Of a stretch of 64,000 nt of DNA, positions 26,357 through 34,006 are shown one piece after another. A program made the translations under genes and the position numbers. The stretch is from Dyadobacter sp. Leaf189 (GTDB lineage: Bacteria > Bacteroidota > Bacteroidia > Cytophagales > Spirosomataceae). The notes beneath the pieces are model-generated. The model searched no databases, was not told the DNA's origin, and saw only the letters and a list, made by a program, of their open reading frames with translations. The stretch is taken from the NCBI RefSeq assembly GCF_001424405.1, contig NZ_LMPS01000001.1, positions 2,043,999-2,107,998 on the forward strand, written 5' to 3'. Positions within the stretch are counted from its first letter, which is position 1, and the number at the start of each line of letters is the position of its first letter.

Positions 26357-27970
26357 CTACCAAAACACCGCATACAACGCCGCTATTACTCCGCAAATCA
26401 ATATCGAACCTATTACAAAGCTTTGGCCGGGCATGAACATGGATTTTTCTATTTTCAAGCCTTTCGGATTGTTTCGGCTTTTGGGATCGGCCAGTGTGAT
26501 TGCAACGATGATCGCGCAGAGTATCAGGAATATGTAGCCCATTCTGTCGAGAAAAGGTACTTCCGGTGCCAGGAATTTTCCGGCGGTTGATAGCGGGATA
26601 GTGAGCAATGCGGCTGTAAGCGCGGCTGCGGAAGTTGTTCTTTTCCAGAACATTCCTAAAATGAAGATCGCGAATACACCTGGTGTGATAAAGCTGCTGT
26701 ATTCCTGGATAAACTGGTAAGCCTGGTCCAGCACACGAAGCTGCGGCGCGATCAGCACGCCGATCGCCATCGCTACATAAATGGTATAGCGACCAATGCG
26801 CACCAGCTGTTTTTCAGAAGCATTGGGAGCAATGTATTGTTTGTAAATGTCGAGCGTAAATATGGTCGAGATACTGTTTGCTTTTCCTGCCAGCGAAGCT
26901 ACTATCGCGGCTGTCAGTGCAGCAAAGGCCATTCCTTTTAATCCCGCCGGCAGCAGGTTGAGCAGCACAGGGTAGGCGTGATCGGGCTTTACAACACCCG
27001 CTCCATCGAGCATTTCCTGCTGGAACATCCCGTTTTGATATAAAACAAAAGCAGCGATTCCGGGAATTACCACGATGATCGGGATCAACAATTTAAGTAA
27101 AGCAGCAAACAGGATTCCCTTGCGCGCCGTGGGTAAGTCAGCTCCCAGACTGCGTTGAATGATGTATTGATTGCACCCGAAATAAGCCAGGTTATTGATC
27201 CACATCGCACCTATGATCACCGTCAGGCCTGGTAAGTCTTTGTAAAAAGGGTTTTCCTTTGGCAGGATCATGTGAAAATGCGAGTCGGCCTGGTCTCTGA
27301 GCAGCGCAAGTGCATTAAAGATCCCGGGTTTGTTGAAATGCGTGGAGACGAGGTCTAATGCAAGATATGTAGTAGCCAGCCCACCCAGCACAAGCACAAC
27401 TACCTGAACCACATCCGTATACCCGATCACTTTCATGCCGCCGATCGTGATGATAACCGCGAAAACCCCCAGTCCGATGATTGCGTAATTGAAGTCCAGC
27501 CCGGCTGTAACTTCCAGCGCAAGCGCCCCTAGGTACAAGATCGAAGTAAGGTTTACAAAAACATATAACAACAGCCAGAAAACAGCCATAATCGTTGCGA
27601 CGGTAGGATTATACCGCTCGCGAAGAAACTGCGGCATCGTATAGATCTTGTTTTTGAGATAAACCGGCAGGATAAAAACCGCCACTACAATCAGCGAAGC
27701 CGCCGCCATCCATTCATAGGAGGAAATCGCAAGTCCGATCGCAAACCCCGATCCCGACATGCCGATAAAATGCTCGGCAGAGATGTTGGAAGCGATAATG
27801 GAAGCACCTATCGCCCAGAATGTGAGAGAGCCTTCGGCAAGGAAATAATCTGTTGAACTGACTTCTTTTGTGGTTTTCTTCTTGTAAATCCAGTATCCGT
27901 AAGCTGAAACGCCTATCAGATAAATAAAGAATACAACGTAATCCAGCGATTGCAATCCGGTAGTGGACAT
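26357..27970 (-). CDS. Sodium:solute symporter (SSS/SGLT family), probable inositol transporter
   Basis: 537 residues with about 13-14 membrane segments, as expected for SGLT-type symporters. Typical features are DYFLAEGSLTFWAIGASIIASNISAEHFIGMSGSGFA (the SSS signature region, TM1-TM2), the YTMPQFLRERYN loop and FAALTAAIVASLAGKANSISTIFTLDIYKQY with the Ser-rich Na+ site. It would carry the substrate across the inner membrane with sodium. The location inside the iol operon argues for myo-inositol; the sequence alone does not tell the sugar. Confidence 0.9.
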   Translation of the reverse strand: MSTTGLQSLDYVVFFIYLIGVSAYGYWIYKKKTTKEVSSTDYFLAEGSLTFWAIGASIIASNISAEHFIGMSGSGFAIGLAISSYEWMAAASLIVVAVFILPVYLKNKIYTMPQFLRERYNPTVATIMAVFWLLLYVFVNLTSILYLGALALEVTAGLDFNYAIIGLGVFAVIITIGGMKVIGYTDVVQVVVLVLGGLATTYLALDLVSTHFNKPGIFNALALLRDQADSHFHMILPKENPFYKDLPGLTVIIGAMWINNLAYFGCNQYIIQRSLGADLPTARKGILFAALLKLLIPIIVVIPGIAAFVLYQNGMFQQEMLDGAGVVKPDHAYPVLLNLLPAGLKGMAFAALTAAIVASLAGKANSISTIFTLDIYKQYIAPNASEKQLVRIGRYTIYVAMAIGVLIAPQLRVLDQAYQFIQEYSSFITPGVFAIFILGMFWKRTTSAAALTAALLTIPLSTAGKFLAPEVPFLDRMGYIFLILCAIIVAITLADPKSRNNPKGLKIEKSMFMPGQSFVIGSILICGVIAALYAVFW

Positions 27971-27995
27971 TCGGGTATTAAGGGTTAGGGTAAAT

Positions 27996-28089
27996 TATTG
28001 GTCATTGGTCGTCATTTGTTGTCATTTATTGTTTTCGTAAGCTTTTGTTGATTTACGAAAAACAAAAGTGAGTTTAAACAATAAATGAC
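27996..28089. repeat. AT-rich nested inverted repeat between iolG and the symporter gene
   Basis: GTCATTTATTGTTT (28021-28034) is the exact reverse complement of AAACAATAAATGAC (28076-28089). Inside it, TTTTCGTAA (28032-28040) pairs with TTACGAAAA (28053-28061). An alternative stem pairs CTTTTGTT (28042-28049) with AACAAAAG (28061-28068). Further GTCATT copies flank both arms from 27996 to 28118. The structure fills most of the 147-bp gap. Confidence 0.85.
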
Positions 28090-28117
28090 CACACCTGACC
28101 ATAAATGACAATAAGTG

Positions 28118-29155
28118 TCAAACTACTCTTGCCTCTGCCATCTCCAACACCTCACTCATTTTCACACTTCTGCCTTCTGTAAGTGACCGCATTGCTGCAA
28201 TGCCGATCGCAGTTGCCATCAGTCCGTCATGCGCATCGACAGGGGACGGTTTGTCATTCAGCACGCAATCTATAAAAGATTTGAGGCAAACGCGGTAAGC
28301 AGTTTCATACCTTTCGAGGAAGAAATGCAGCGGCAATGAGCTGTGGCCGCCATTGCTGTCGAAGTGGATCAACGTATCTGTGGTGTTGTTTTCGGCCTTT
28401 GCCATTCCTTTCGAGCCGAAAATTTCCAGTCGCTGGTCGTACCCGTAAACTGCCTTGCGGCTATTGTCAATCACGCCGATTGCGCCGTTTTCAAAGGTCA
28501 GAACGATCACGGCAGTATCAATATCTCCAAATTCGCGGATTTCCGGGTGGATTAACGCATCTCCTTTTACAAAAACTTCTTTCACCTCACTGCCCACAAT
28601 GTAGCGTGCCATATCAAAGTCGTGGATCGACATATCCAGGAAGATCCCGCCGGATATTTTCAGGTATTCAACAGGCGGCGGCGCAGGGTCGCGGCTGGTG
28701 ATGCGGAGTATGTGCGGTTCTCCTATTTTGTTCGCTTCAACCAGCGTTCTTACATTGTTGAAGTTGGCATCAAAGCGGCGGTTAAAGCCGAGCATAAGCT
28801 TTACGCCATTCTCACTTACCGCTTTTTCAGCCGCCTGAATGGCTTCCAATGTCACGTCCAGGGGTTTTTCACAAAAAATATGCTTTTTCTGCTGCGCTGC
28901 CGCCACAGTATAAGGAACGTGGAATGGAGTAGGGGAACAAACGATCACAGCTTCCACATCGGGGTGGTTAATCACGTCGTAAGCGTCGGTGGTTACTTCT
29001 TTTACGCCCAGGTTTCTTGCAAAGTCGTGCGATGCCTGAGATACGTCCGAGGCAATGATCACCTCTGCGTCGGGCATATGGTGCACGAGGTTGCTCAGGT
29101 GGATTTGTCCGATCCGGCCAAGTCCGATCACACCGGTTTTAAGTTTCTTTGTCAT
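28118..29155 (-). CDS. iolG: Inositol 2-dehydrogenase (IolG, Gfo/Idh/MocA family)
   Basis: 345 residues from the ATG at 29155; the longer frame to 29194 begins inside a palindromic repeat and is not credible. It oxidises myo-inositol to scyllo-inosose with NAD+, the first catabolic step. The N-terminal Rossmann motif is GVIGLGRIGQIH; CEKPLD is the conserved EKP with the catalytic Lys; SIHDFDMARY holds the catalytic Asp/His. C-terminal alpha/beta domain and length fit the family. Gap to iolA upstream is 66 bp and holds a 20-bp palindrome. Confidence 0.93.
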   Translation of the reverse strand: MTKKLKTGVIGLGRIGQIHLSNLVHHMPDAEVIIASDVSQASHDFARNLGVKEVTTDAYDVINHPDVEAVIVCSPTPFHVPYTVAAAQQKKHIFCEKPLDVTLEAIQAAEKAVSENGVKLMLGFNRRFDANFNNVRTLVEANKIGEPHILRITSRDPAPPPVEYLKISGGIFLDMSIHDFDMARYIVGSEVKEVFVKGDALIHPEIREFGDIDTAVIVLTFENGAIGVIDNSRKAVYGYDQRLEIFGSKGMAKAENNTTDTLIHFDSNGGHSSLPLHFFLERYETAYRVCLKSFIDCVLNDKPSPVDAHDGLMATAIGIAAMRSLTEGRSVKMSEVLEMAEARVV

Positions 29156-29170
29156 TTGAGTATAACCTTG

Positions 29171-29190
29171 CCGTCGACTTAAGTCGACGG
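29171..29190. repeat. Perfect 20-bp palindrome (REP-like) between iolA and iolG
   Basis: CCGTCGACTTAAGTCGACGG is identical to its reverse complement. It lies in the 66-bp gap between two operon genes, 16 bp before the iolG start. It has the look of REP-type elements moved by RAYT transposases, but no such transposase gene is in the window. Confidence 0.9.
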
Positions 29191-29221
29191 GCATGGATTG
29201 AGATGAATGTTTATTTATTTT

Positions 29222-30688
29222 TTAGAATTTCCTGTTCCATTCTTTTAGCCAGCGCTCGATCACCACTTTGGTTTGGGTGAAGAATTCGACGGCGTGTTTT
29301 CCCTGACCGTGCAGGTCGCCATAGAAGCTCTCTTTCCAGCCTGAGAATGGGAATTGCGCGACTGGTGCAGCTACGCCGATGTTGATCCCGATGTTACCGG
29401 CCTCGGCTTCGTGGCGGAACTTGCGTGCGCTGGAACCGCTGCTCGTGAAGATGCACGCCATATTCCCGTATTTGCCGGAGTTGATAAAGCGGATCGCTTC
29501 GTCAATTGTATTAATATGTACCAGACTGAGAACCGGTCCGAAAATTTCAGTAGAAGCCAGCTCGCCGTCAAGCGGAATATCTTCGATAATGGTCGGATTA
29601 ATAAAGTTACCCTGCTCGTATCCATTTACTTTCGCATTCCGGCCGTCAACCAGTAAACGTCCGCCTTCATGTACCCCTTTTTCAATGAGTTGCTGTACGC
29701 GGTTTTTGCTTTCACTGGTAATTACTGGTCCCATCAATACGTCGTTATCAAGACCAAAACCTGTCTTCCTGTTTCTCGCAGATTCTACCAGGCTTTCGGT
29801 AATGTCTTTGTGTTCACCTACTGTGATGATGGTGGAAGCCGCCAGACAACGCTGTCCTGCACAGCCGTAAACGCTGTCTATCACAATTTGCGAGGTCATT
29901 TCAATGTCTGCATCCGGCAAAACGATAACAGGATTTTTGGCGCCGCCTTGTGCCTGTACGCGTTTTCCGTTTGCTGCGCCTTTGGAATATACATACCTGG
30001 CTACATTCGAAGAGCCTACGAAGCTGATCCCTTTGATAACAGGATGTTCCAGGATCGCGTCCACCGTTTCACGTGCTCCCTGAACCAGGTTCAGTACGCC
30101 TTTCGGCAGGTCAAGCTGCTCCATTAAACTCACGATCTTCGTCATCGTAAGTGGTACTTTTTCGGAAGGTTTGATGATATAGCTGTTGCCGCAAGCCAGT
30201 GCGTAGGGCAGGAACCAGAAGGTGATCATTCCGGGGAAGTTGAAAGGCGCAATGCAGGCGCAAACGCCCAAAGGCTGCCGGATCATGTATTCATCGATTC
30301 CCTTTGCAATATCCTCCGAGAATTCTCCCTGGATCAGAGTAGGCGTACCACAGGCATTCTCCACATTTTCGATCGCGCGCACCATCTCCGCTTTTGCTTC
30401 CACGAAGGTTTTGCCCGATTCAAGGGTAATCGTCCTCGCAATGTCGTCCAGGTTGTCTTCCAGCAATGTTTTGAGCTTAAACAGATATTGTACCCGTTTG
30501 GAAACAGGTGTACTTCTCCATTCCTGAAATCCCGCCTGCGCAGCTGCGGCAGCATCCGCCACGTCCTGGTAGTTACCATAAGGCACGAGTGCCAGTACTT
30601 CCTGCGTAGCCGGGTTGACTACATTTTCAAACTGCCCCGAGTGGCTGTCCACCCATTTCCCATTGATATAATTCTGTAGTTTTTGCAT
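29222..30688 (-). CDS. iolA: Methylmalonate-semialdehyde dehydrogenase, CoA-acylating (IolA/MmsA)
   Basis: 488 residues. It converts malonate or methylmalonate semialdehyde to acetyl-CoA or propionyl-CoA with NAD+ and CoA, the last step of the pathway. The ALDH fold has CoA/NAD motif [22 protein letters not shown], catalytic C281 in GCAGQRCLA and EIFGPVLS. The usual general-base Glu (ELGG) is replaced by Q in AQGGAKNP, the hallmark of CoA-dependent acylating members. A Shine-Dalgarno AGGAGGT (30698-30692) precedes the ATG by three bases. Confidence 0.94.
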   Translation of the reverse strand: MQKLQNYINGKWVDSHSGQFENVVNPATQEVLALVPYGNYQDVADAAAAAQAGFQEWRSTPVSKRVQYLFKLKTLLEDNLDDIARTITLESGKTFVEAKAEMVRAIENVENACGTPTLIQGEFSEDIAKGIDEYMIRQPLGVCACIAPFNFPGMITFWFLPYALACGNSYIIKPSEKVPLTMTKIVSLMEQLDLPKGVLNLVQGARETVDAILEHPVIKGISFVGSSNVARYVYSKGAANGKRVQAQGGAKNPVIVLPDADIEMTSQIVIDSVYGCAGQRCLAASTIITVGEHKDITESLVESARNRKTGFGLDNDVLMGPVITSESKNRVQQLIEKGVHEGGRLLVDGRNAKVNGYEQGNFINPTIIEDIPLDGELASTEIFGPVLSLVHINTIDEAIRFINSGKYGNMACIFTSSGSSARKFRHEAEAGNIGINIGVAAPVAQFPFSGWKESFYGDLHGQGKHAVEFFTQTKVVIERWLKEWNRKF

Positions 30689-30713
30689 GTGACCTCCTAG
30701 TTACCGATGTTGT

Positions 30714-30756
30714 GTCCCTACGGGACTTTTACTTGTATATGATGTCCCTATGGGAC
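30714..30756. repeat. Pair of GTCCCTAYGGGAC palindromes between iolC and iolA
   Basis: GTCCCTACGGGAC (30714-30726) and GTCCCTATGGGAC (30744-30756) are two 13-bp near-identical hairpins exactly 30 bases apart, each followed by TTTT. On the plus strand they look like small terminators; in context (minus-strand operon) they resemble a REP doublet. Confidence 0.85.
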
Positions 30757-30770
30757 TTTTTACCTTTCGT

Positions 30771-30805
30771 TTTTCTTCCCTTTCCTCCTTCGTCCCTTTC
30801 CTCCT
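30771..30805. repeat. C/T-rich direct repeat just before the iolC stop codon
   Basis: CCCTTTCCTCCT occurs at 30778-30789 and again at 30794-30805, inside a pyrimidine-only stretch. It uses the same vocabulary as the right arm of the inverted repeat between iolD and iolE. Confidence 0.75.
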
Positions 30806-30806
30806 C

Positions 30807-31811
30807 CTATAATCCTCCGTACGAATCTGTGAACTCCATTACTTCTTCCAGAGTCGGCATGAAGTTGGCGCAGCCTTCGCGGGTTACGATGATCGCGCCG
30901 CAGGCGTTGCCCATTCTAACACTTTTGTACAAGTCCCAATCATTTAATAATCCGTAGGAAAAGCCTGCACAAAACGCGTCGCCGGCGCCTAGTACATTCA
31001 ATACTTCTACCGGGAATCCGAGTACTTTAACTTCTTCCTTGCCTGGCTGAAATATGGATGCACCGTCTTTGCCGCGCTTGACAACCAGCGTTTCTACACC
31101 CGAAGCCAGGATCTCCTGAATTCCGTTTTCGATATTCCCCCTGATTTCCGGAGCTGATATCTGCTGGTGCTTGATCAGCAGCTGTTGCTTGTCTGTCAGG
31201 AATGTGGCAAGTATCTCTTCTTCCGTACCCACTACGATGTTGAAGCTACCAAGCGCAGCGCGCAGTGTTACGCCAAATGCACGGGGATCAAACCACTGAT
31301 CAGCACGGAAATCGATATCCAACAAGCGGGTTACATTGTTTTTCTTAGCGAGTTCCAATGCATAAAACATCGCCGTCCGGCTTGGGTCTTTGCTGAATGC
31401 AGTTCCTGAAAAGGCAGCTGCTTTGAATTGCTCGAACGGAATGGCAGCAACGTGGTCGATATTCAGGTTGATATCCGCACAGTTTTCGCGGTAGTACACC
31501 AGCGGAAAGCGGTCAGGTGGCTCAATTCCCAAAACCACAGCAGAACTGCGCGTCCCTTCAATCACAGGCACCCATTCCGTAGAGATACCTTCCTCTGTCA
31601 GGAAATGTTTAATAAAATTGCCCACCTGATCGTCACCAATGCCAGTGAGAATGGCAGTCTTAAGACCAAGCCGCTGACTCCCCGTCGCGATATTCAGCGG
31701 GCAGCCGCCTACAAATGCATTAAAAGCTTCGATCTTTTCAAATGGACTGCCCACATTGGCCGAATACAAATCAATAGAAGAACGGCCGAGAGTAAGGAGA
31801 TCGTAGGTCAT
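30807..31811 (-). CDS. iolC: 5-dehydro-2-deoxygluconokinase (IolC, PfkB family)
   Basis: 334 residues. It phosphorylates 2-deoxy-5-keto-gluconate at C6 before the aldol cleavage by IolJ. PfkB motifs are FVGGCPLNIATGSQRLG near the N-terminus, FRADQW and the C-terminal signature NVLGAGDAFCAGFSYGLL with the catalytic Asp. Some bacteria fuse IolC to an aldolase; here it is a stand-alone kinase. It is the second gene of the operon, separated from iolB by a 143-bp heptamer-repeat region and from iolA by a 118-bp repeat region. Confidence 0.93.
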   Translation of the reverse strand: MTYDLLTLGRSSIDLYSANVGSPFEKIEAFNAFVGGCPLNIATGSQRLGLKTAILTGIGDDQVGNFIKHFLTEEGISTEWVPVIEGTRSSAVVLGIEPPDRFPLVYYRENCADINLNIDHVAAIPFEQFKAAAFSGTAFSKDPSRTAMFYALELAKKNNVTRLLDIDFRADQWFDPRAFGVTLRAALGSFNIVVGTEEEILATFLTDKQQLLIKHQQISAPEIRGNIENGIQEILASGVETLVVKRGKDGASIFQPGKEEVKVLGFPVEVLNVLGAGDAFCAGFSYGLLNDWDLYKSVRMGNACGAIIVTREGCANFMPTLEEVMEFTDSYGGL

Positions 31812-31819
31812 TGGATAAA

Positions 31820-31954
31820 AGTTGTCGGTTATTGGCTGTTAGCTGTTAGCTGTTAGCTGTTAGCTGTTGGCCAAATCGGTATATACAGTGTCGTTCAAGA
31901 ATTTTTGTTGAAAGCTAAAAGCTAACGGCTAAAAGCTAATAGCCAACAGCTAAC
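31820..31954. repeat. Facing heptamer arrays between iolB and iolC
   Basis: Eight in-register 7-mers at 31820-31875 (AGTTGTC, GGTTATT, GGCTGTT, then AGCTGTT four times, GGCCAAA) face six opposite-strand units at 31910-31951 (GAAAGCT, AAAAGCT, AACGGCT, AAAAGCT, AATAGCC, AACAGCT). GTTAGCTGTTGGC (31859-31871) pairs perfectly with GCCAACAGCTAAC (31942-31954). The right array touches the iolB stop codon and the left array starts 8 bp upstream of the iolC ATG. Confidence 0.92.
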
Positions 31955-32815
31955 CTACCCATTCATCTCCGCCGTCACAATCGGCAATCTTGGGTCTTGT
32001 CCTTTCCAGGTTCCGTAAATCCAATCATGGTCGGGGTCGGAGGTGTTGGCGAGGGACTGGTCGCTGCCGGCCAGGAAGTTGAGGTAGTAAACATTGTAAC
32101 CGTGCCCGGCTACGACGGGGTGATAGCCTTTCGGGACCAGTACCGCTTCATTGTGCCGTACCCTGACGATCTCGTCGAGTGAGCGGTCTTCGGTGTAAAC
32201 CTGCTGAATGGCGTAACCCTGCGGTTTGTCGATCTTGTAAAAATAGATCTCTTCCAGGTTGGCTTCCAGCAATGTTCCGTCTGCCGCTACCTTTCTTTTA
32301 TCGTGCTTGTGTGCAGGGAAAGAGCTCCAATTGCCCGAAGGCGTATATACTTCCACGCATACGATCTTGTGACAGTCGAAGCCGGGTTCCAGCAAACTGT
32401 TGATCTGCCTGTTCGCATTGTCGCCGCCGCGGTACTCTATCGCTGCTTCTTCCGGACGCTTCATGCGCGGCGGATGGTCTTCGTCCGAGCGGACTTTACA
32501 AATGGCGATATCTGTGTTAGCTGCCTGTGCGGTGAGTACGAAAGCGGTGTTGCGGGACAGGTACATCGCGTGGCCAATGCCGCTGAAAACATCTTTTCTG
32601 CCATTGCCTGTTTCCCAGGTTTGACCTGCCGCTTCTACCTTGAAATTCCCGCCTAAAAGCACAAAACAATATTCATATTCTCCGGTATTGCCGGTAAATT
32701 CTTCATTTACATCCAGTATTTTAGCCTCAAAGTTCAAATAGCTCCACCCAGCCTGCTCCGCTGTCAGCGAATGGTAGGTTTTAGCATTTTCAGGCTTAAT
32801 CAGTAGGTCACTCAT
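31955..32815 (-). CDS. iolB: 5-deoxy-glucuronate isomerase (IolB)
   Basis: 286 residues from the ATG at 32815; the longer frame to 32896 would run into the operator and promoter. A double cupin that isomerises 5-deoxy-glucuronate to 2-deoxy-5-keto-gluconate. Landmarks are YCFVLLGGNFKVEAAGQ, SSFPAHKHDKRK (metal-binding His pair), EEIYFYKIDKPQGYAIQQVYT and VLVPKGYHPVVAGHGYNVYYLNFLAG. Length fits the family. It is the promoter-proximal gene of the inositol operon, divergent from the LacI-type gene. Confidence 0.94.
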   Translation of the reverse strand: MSDLLIKPENAKTYHSLTAEQAGWSYLNFEAKILDVNEEFTGNTGEYEYCFVLLGGNFKVEAAGQTWETGNGRKDVFSGIGHAMYLSRNTAFVLTAQAANTDIAICKVRSDEDHPPRMKRPEEAAIEYRGGDNANRQINSLLEPGFDCHKIVCVEVYTPSGNWSSFPAHKHDKRKVAADGTLLEANLEEIYFYKIDKPQGYAIQQVYTEDRSLDEIVRVRHNEAVLVPKGYHPVVAGHGYNVYYLNFLAGSDQSLANTSDPDHDWIYGTWKGQDPRLPIVTAEMNG

Positions 32816-32869
32816 TGCGGTAATCGGATAGATTTGCACAATGATAGTGTTGTATAAATTAAGTACAAA

Positions 32870-32903
32870 ATGTAAATATGTTAATACTGAATGCAAACGT
32901 TTG
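32870..32903 (-). promoter_or_regulatory. iolB promoter with overlapping LacI-type operator
   Basis: The operator CAAACGTTTG (32894-32903) is a perfect 10-bp palindrome. On the minus strand its TTG is followed by 19 bases and TACATTTTG, close to the Bacteroidota pattern TTG-N19-TAnnTTTG (one extra base). The operator thus supplies the -33 element, and bound repressor would block polymerase. The element TCAGTATTA follows the operator three bases downstream and recurs at the susC promoter. The same operator can also control the divergent regulator gene. Confidence 0.75.
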
Positions 32904-32940
32904 AAAAAATTTTAAAGAATCAATCGCTATAATTCGACAA

Positions 32941-33972
32941 ATGAATTCCTCCCGACCCGTTACCATTAAAGATATTGCACGTCGCTTCCGATGCTCCCCG
33001 TCGACTGTTTCAAGGGCCTTGAACGACCATCCGGCGATCAATGAAGACACCCGGAAAAACATCCAGGAATATGCCCGAGAGGTCGGTTACCAGCGAAATG
33101 AAGTGTCGCTCAGCCTGTTGAACAAGAAGACCGCCTCGCTCGGTGTGGTAGTGCCGACGATCAGTAACTATTATGAAACCGCGGTGATAGAAGGTCTGCA
33201 TACGGTGTTACAGCCGCTGGGCTACACGCTCAATATTTGTGTTACCAATGAAAACTACCTGCTGGAAAAGGAATATCTGGCTAAGCTGCTGTCCAACCGC
33301 ACAGAAGGAATTTTCCTGTCGGTATCCCAGGAAACTTACGATTCCGGCTATTACGAGCATTTGGAAAGTGTGATCCTGCGCAAAACGCCGCTGATTTTTA
33401 TAGACCGGGAATATGAGGATTTTGAAACCAGTCGGGCGACGGTTGACGACTACCACGGCGCATTTGCGGCGGTGGAGCATTTAATCAATATCGGGTACAA
33501 AAAGATCGCCCATTTAAAAGGTCCTAACGGACTTACTGTTTCCGAGCAGCGGTTGAAAGGCTATGTAGACTGTCTGAGAAAATACGAAATGCCGGTGCTC
33601 GATGAGCTGATTATCAATACAAACTTCAAAGTTGAAAGCGCTATTCTTCCTACCAAGCGACTGCTCGAAATGCCTGTCCCGCCAGATGCGATATTCGGGG
33701 TGAATGACCAGGTGGCGATCGGGGCAATGCGGGTAGTGAAAGACAAAGACCTCAAAATACCACAGGAAGTGGGTTTGGTAGGTTTTGATAACTCGCCCAT
33801 TTCCGCTTACACATTTCCTTCCTTAACCACCGTCAGCCGCCCGGGCCGCAAAATAGGAATGGAAGCTTCCAGGCTGTTCCTCAACCAGGTAAACGGTTCC
33901 GGCGATTTTTCCCACGAAAGCATTGTACTGCCCTCAGAGCTGGTAATCAGAGAATCCACTTTGCGGATTTGA
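32941..33972 (+). CDS. LacI-family transcriptional regulator, probable regulator of inositol genes
   Basis: 343 residues. N-terminal LacI helix-turn-helix (~7-55: TIKDIARRFRCSPSTVSRALNDHPAINEDTR, then hinge region VGYQRN) followed by a periplasmic-binding-protein-like sensor domain (SLGVVVPTISNYYETAVIEG ... GVNDQVAIGAMRVVKD ... VGLVGFDNSPISAYTFPSLTTV). It is divergent from iolB with CAAACGTTTG between them; that palindrome has the central CG expected of LacI/GalR operators. It is not related to the DeoR-type IolR of Bacillus. Effector is presumably a pathway intermediate; this is inference. Confidence 0.92.
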   Translation: MNSSRPVTIKDIARRFRCSPSTVSRALNDHPAINEDTRKNIQEYAREVGYQRNEVSLSLLNKKTASLGVVVPTISNYYETAVIEGLHTVLQPLGYTLNICVTNENYLLEKEYLAKLLSNRTEGIFLSVSQETYDSGYYEHLESVILRKTPLIFIDREYEDFETSRATVDDYHGAFAAVEHLINIGYKKIAHLKGPNGLTVSEQRLKGYVDCLRKYEMPVLDELIINTNFKVESAILPTKRLLEMPVPPDAIFGVNDQVAIGAMRVVKDKDLKIPQEVGLVGFDNSPISAYTFPSLTTVSRPGRKIGMEASRLFLNQVNGSGDFSHESIVLPSELVIRESTLRI

Positions 33973-34006
33973 CCTTTAATCTAAAAACCTCTATCCTTCA
34001 TTTCGC

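Noticed and set aside
29156..29194. Longer start for IolG at 29194
   Set aside because: It would translate through the 20-bp palindrome; the Rossmann motif fits the start at 29155.
32816..32896. Longer start for IolB at 32896
   Set aside because: The extra codons would cover the promoter and reach the operator region; the family start is at 32815.
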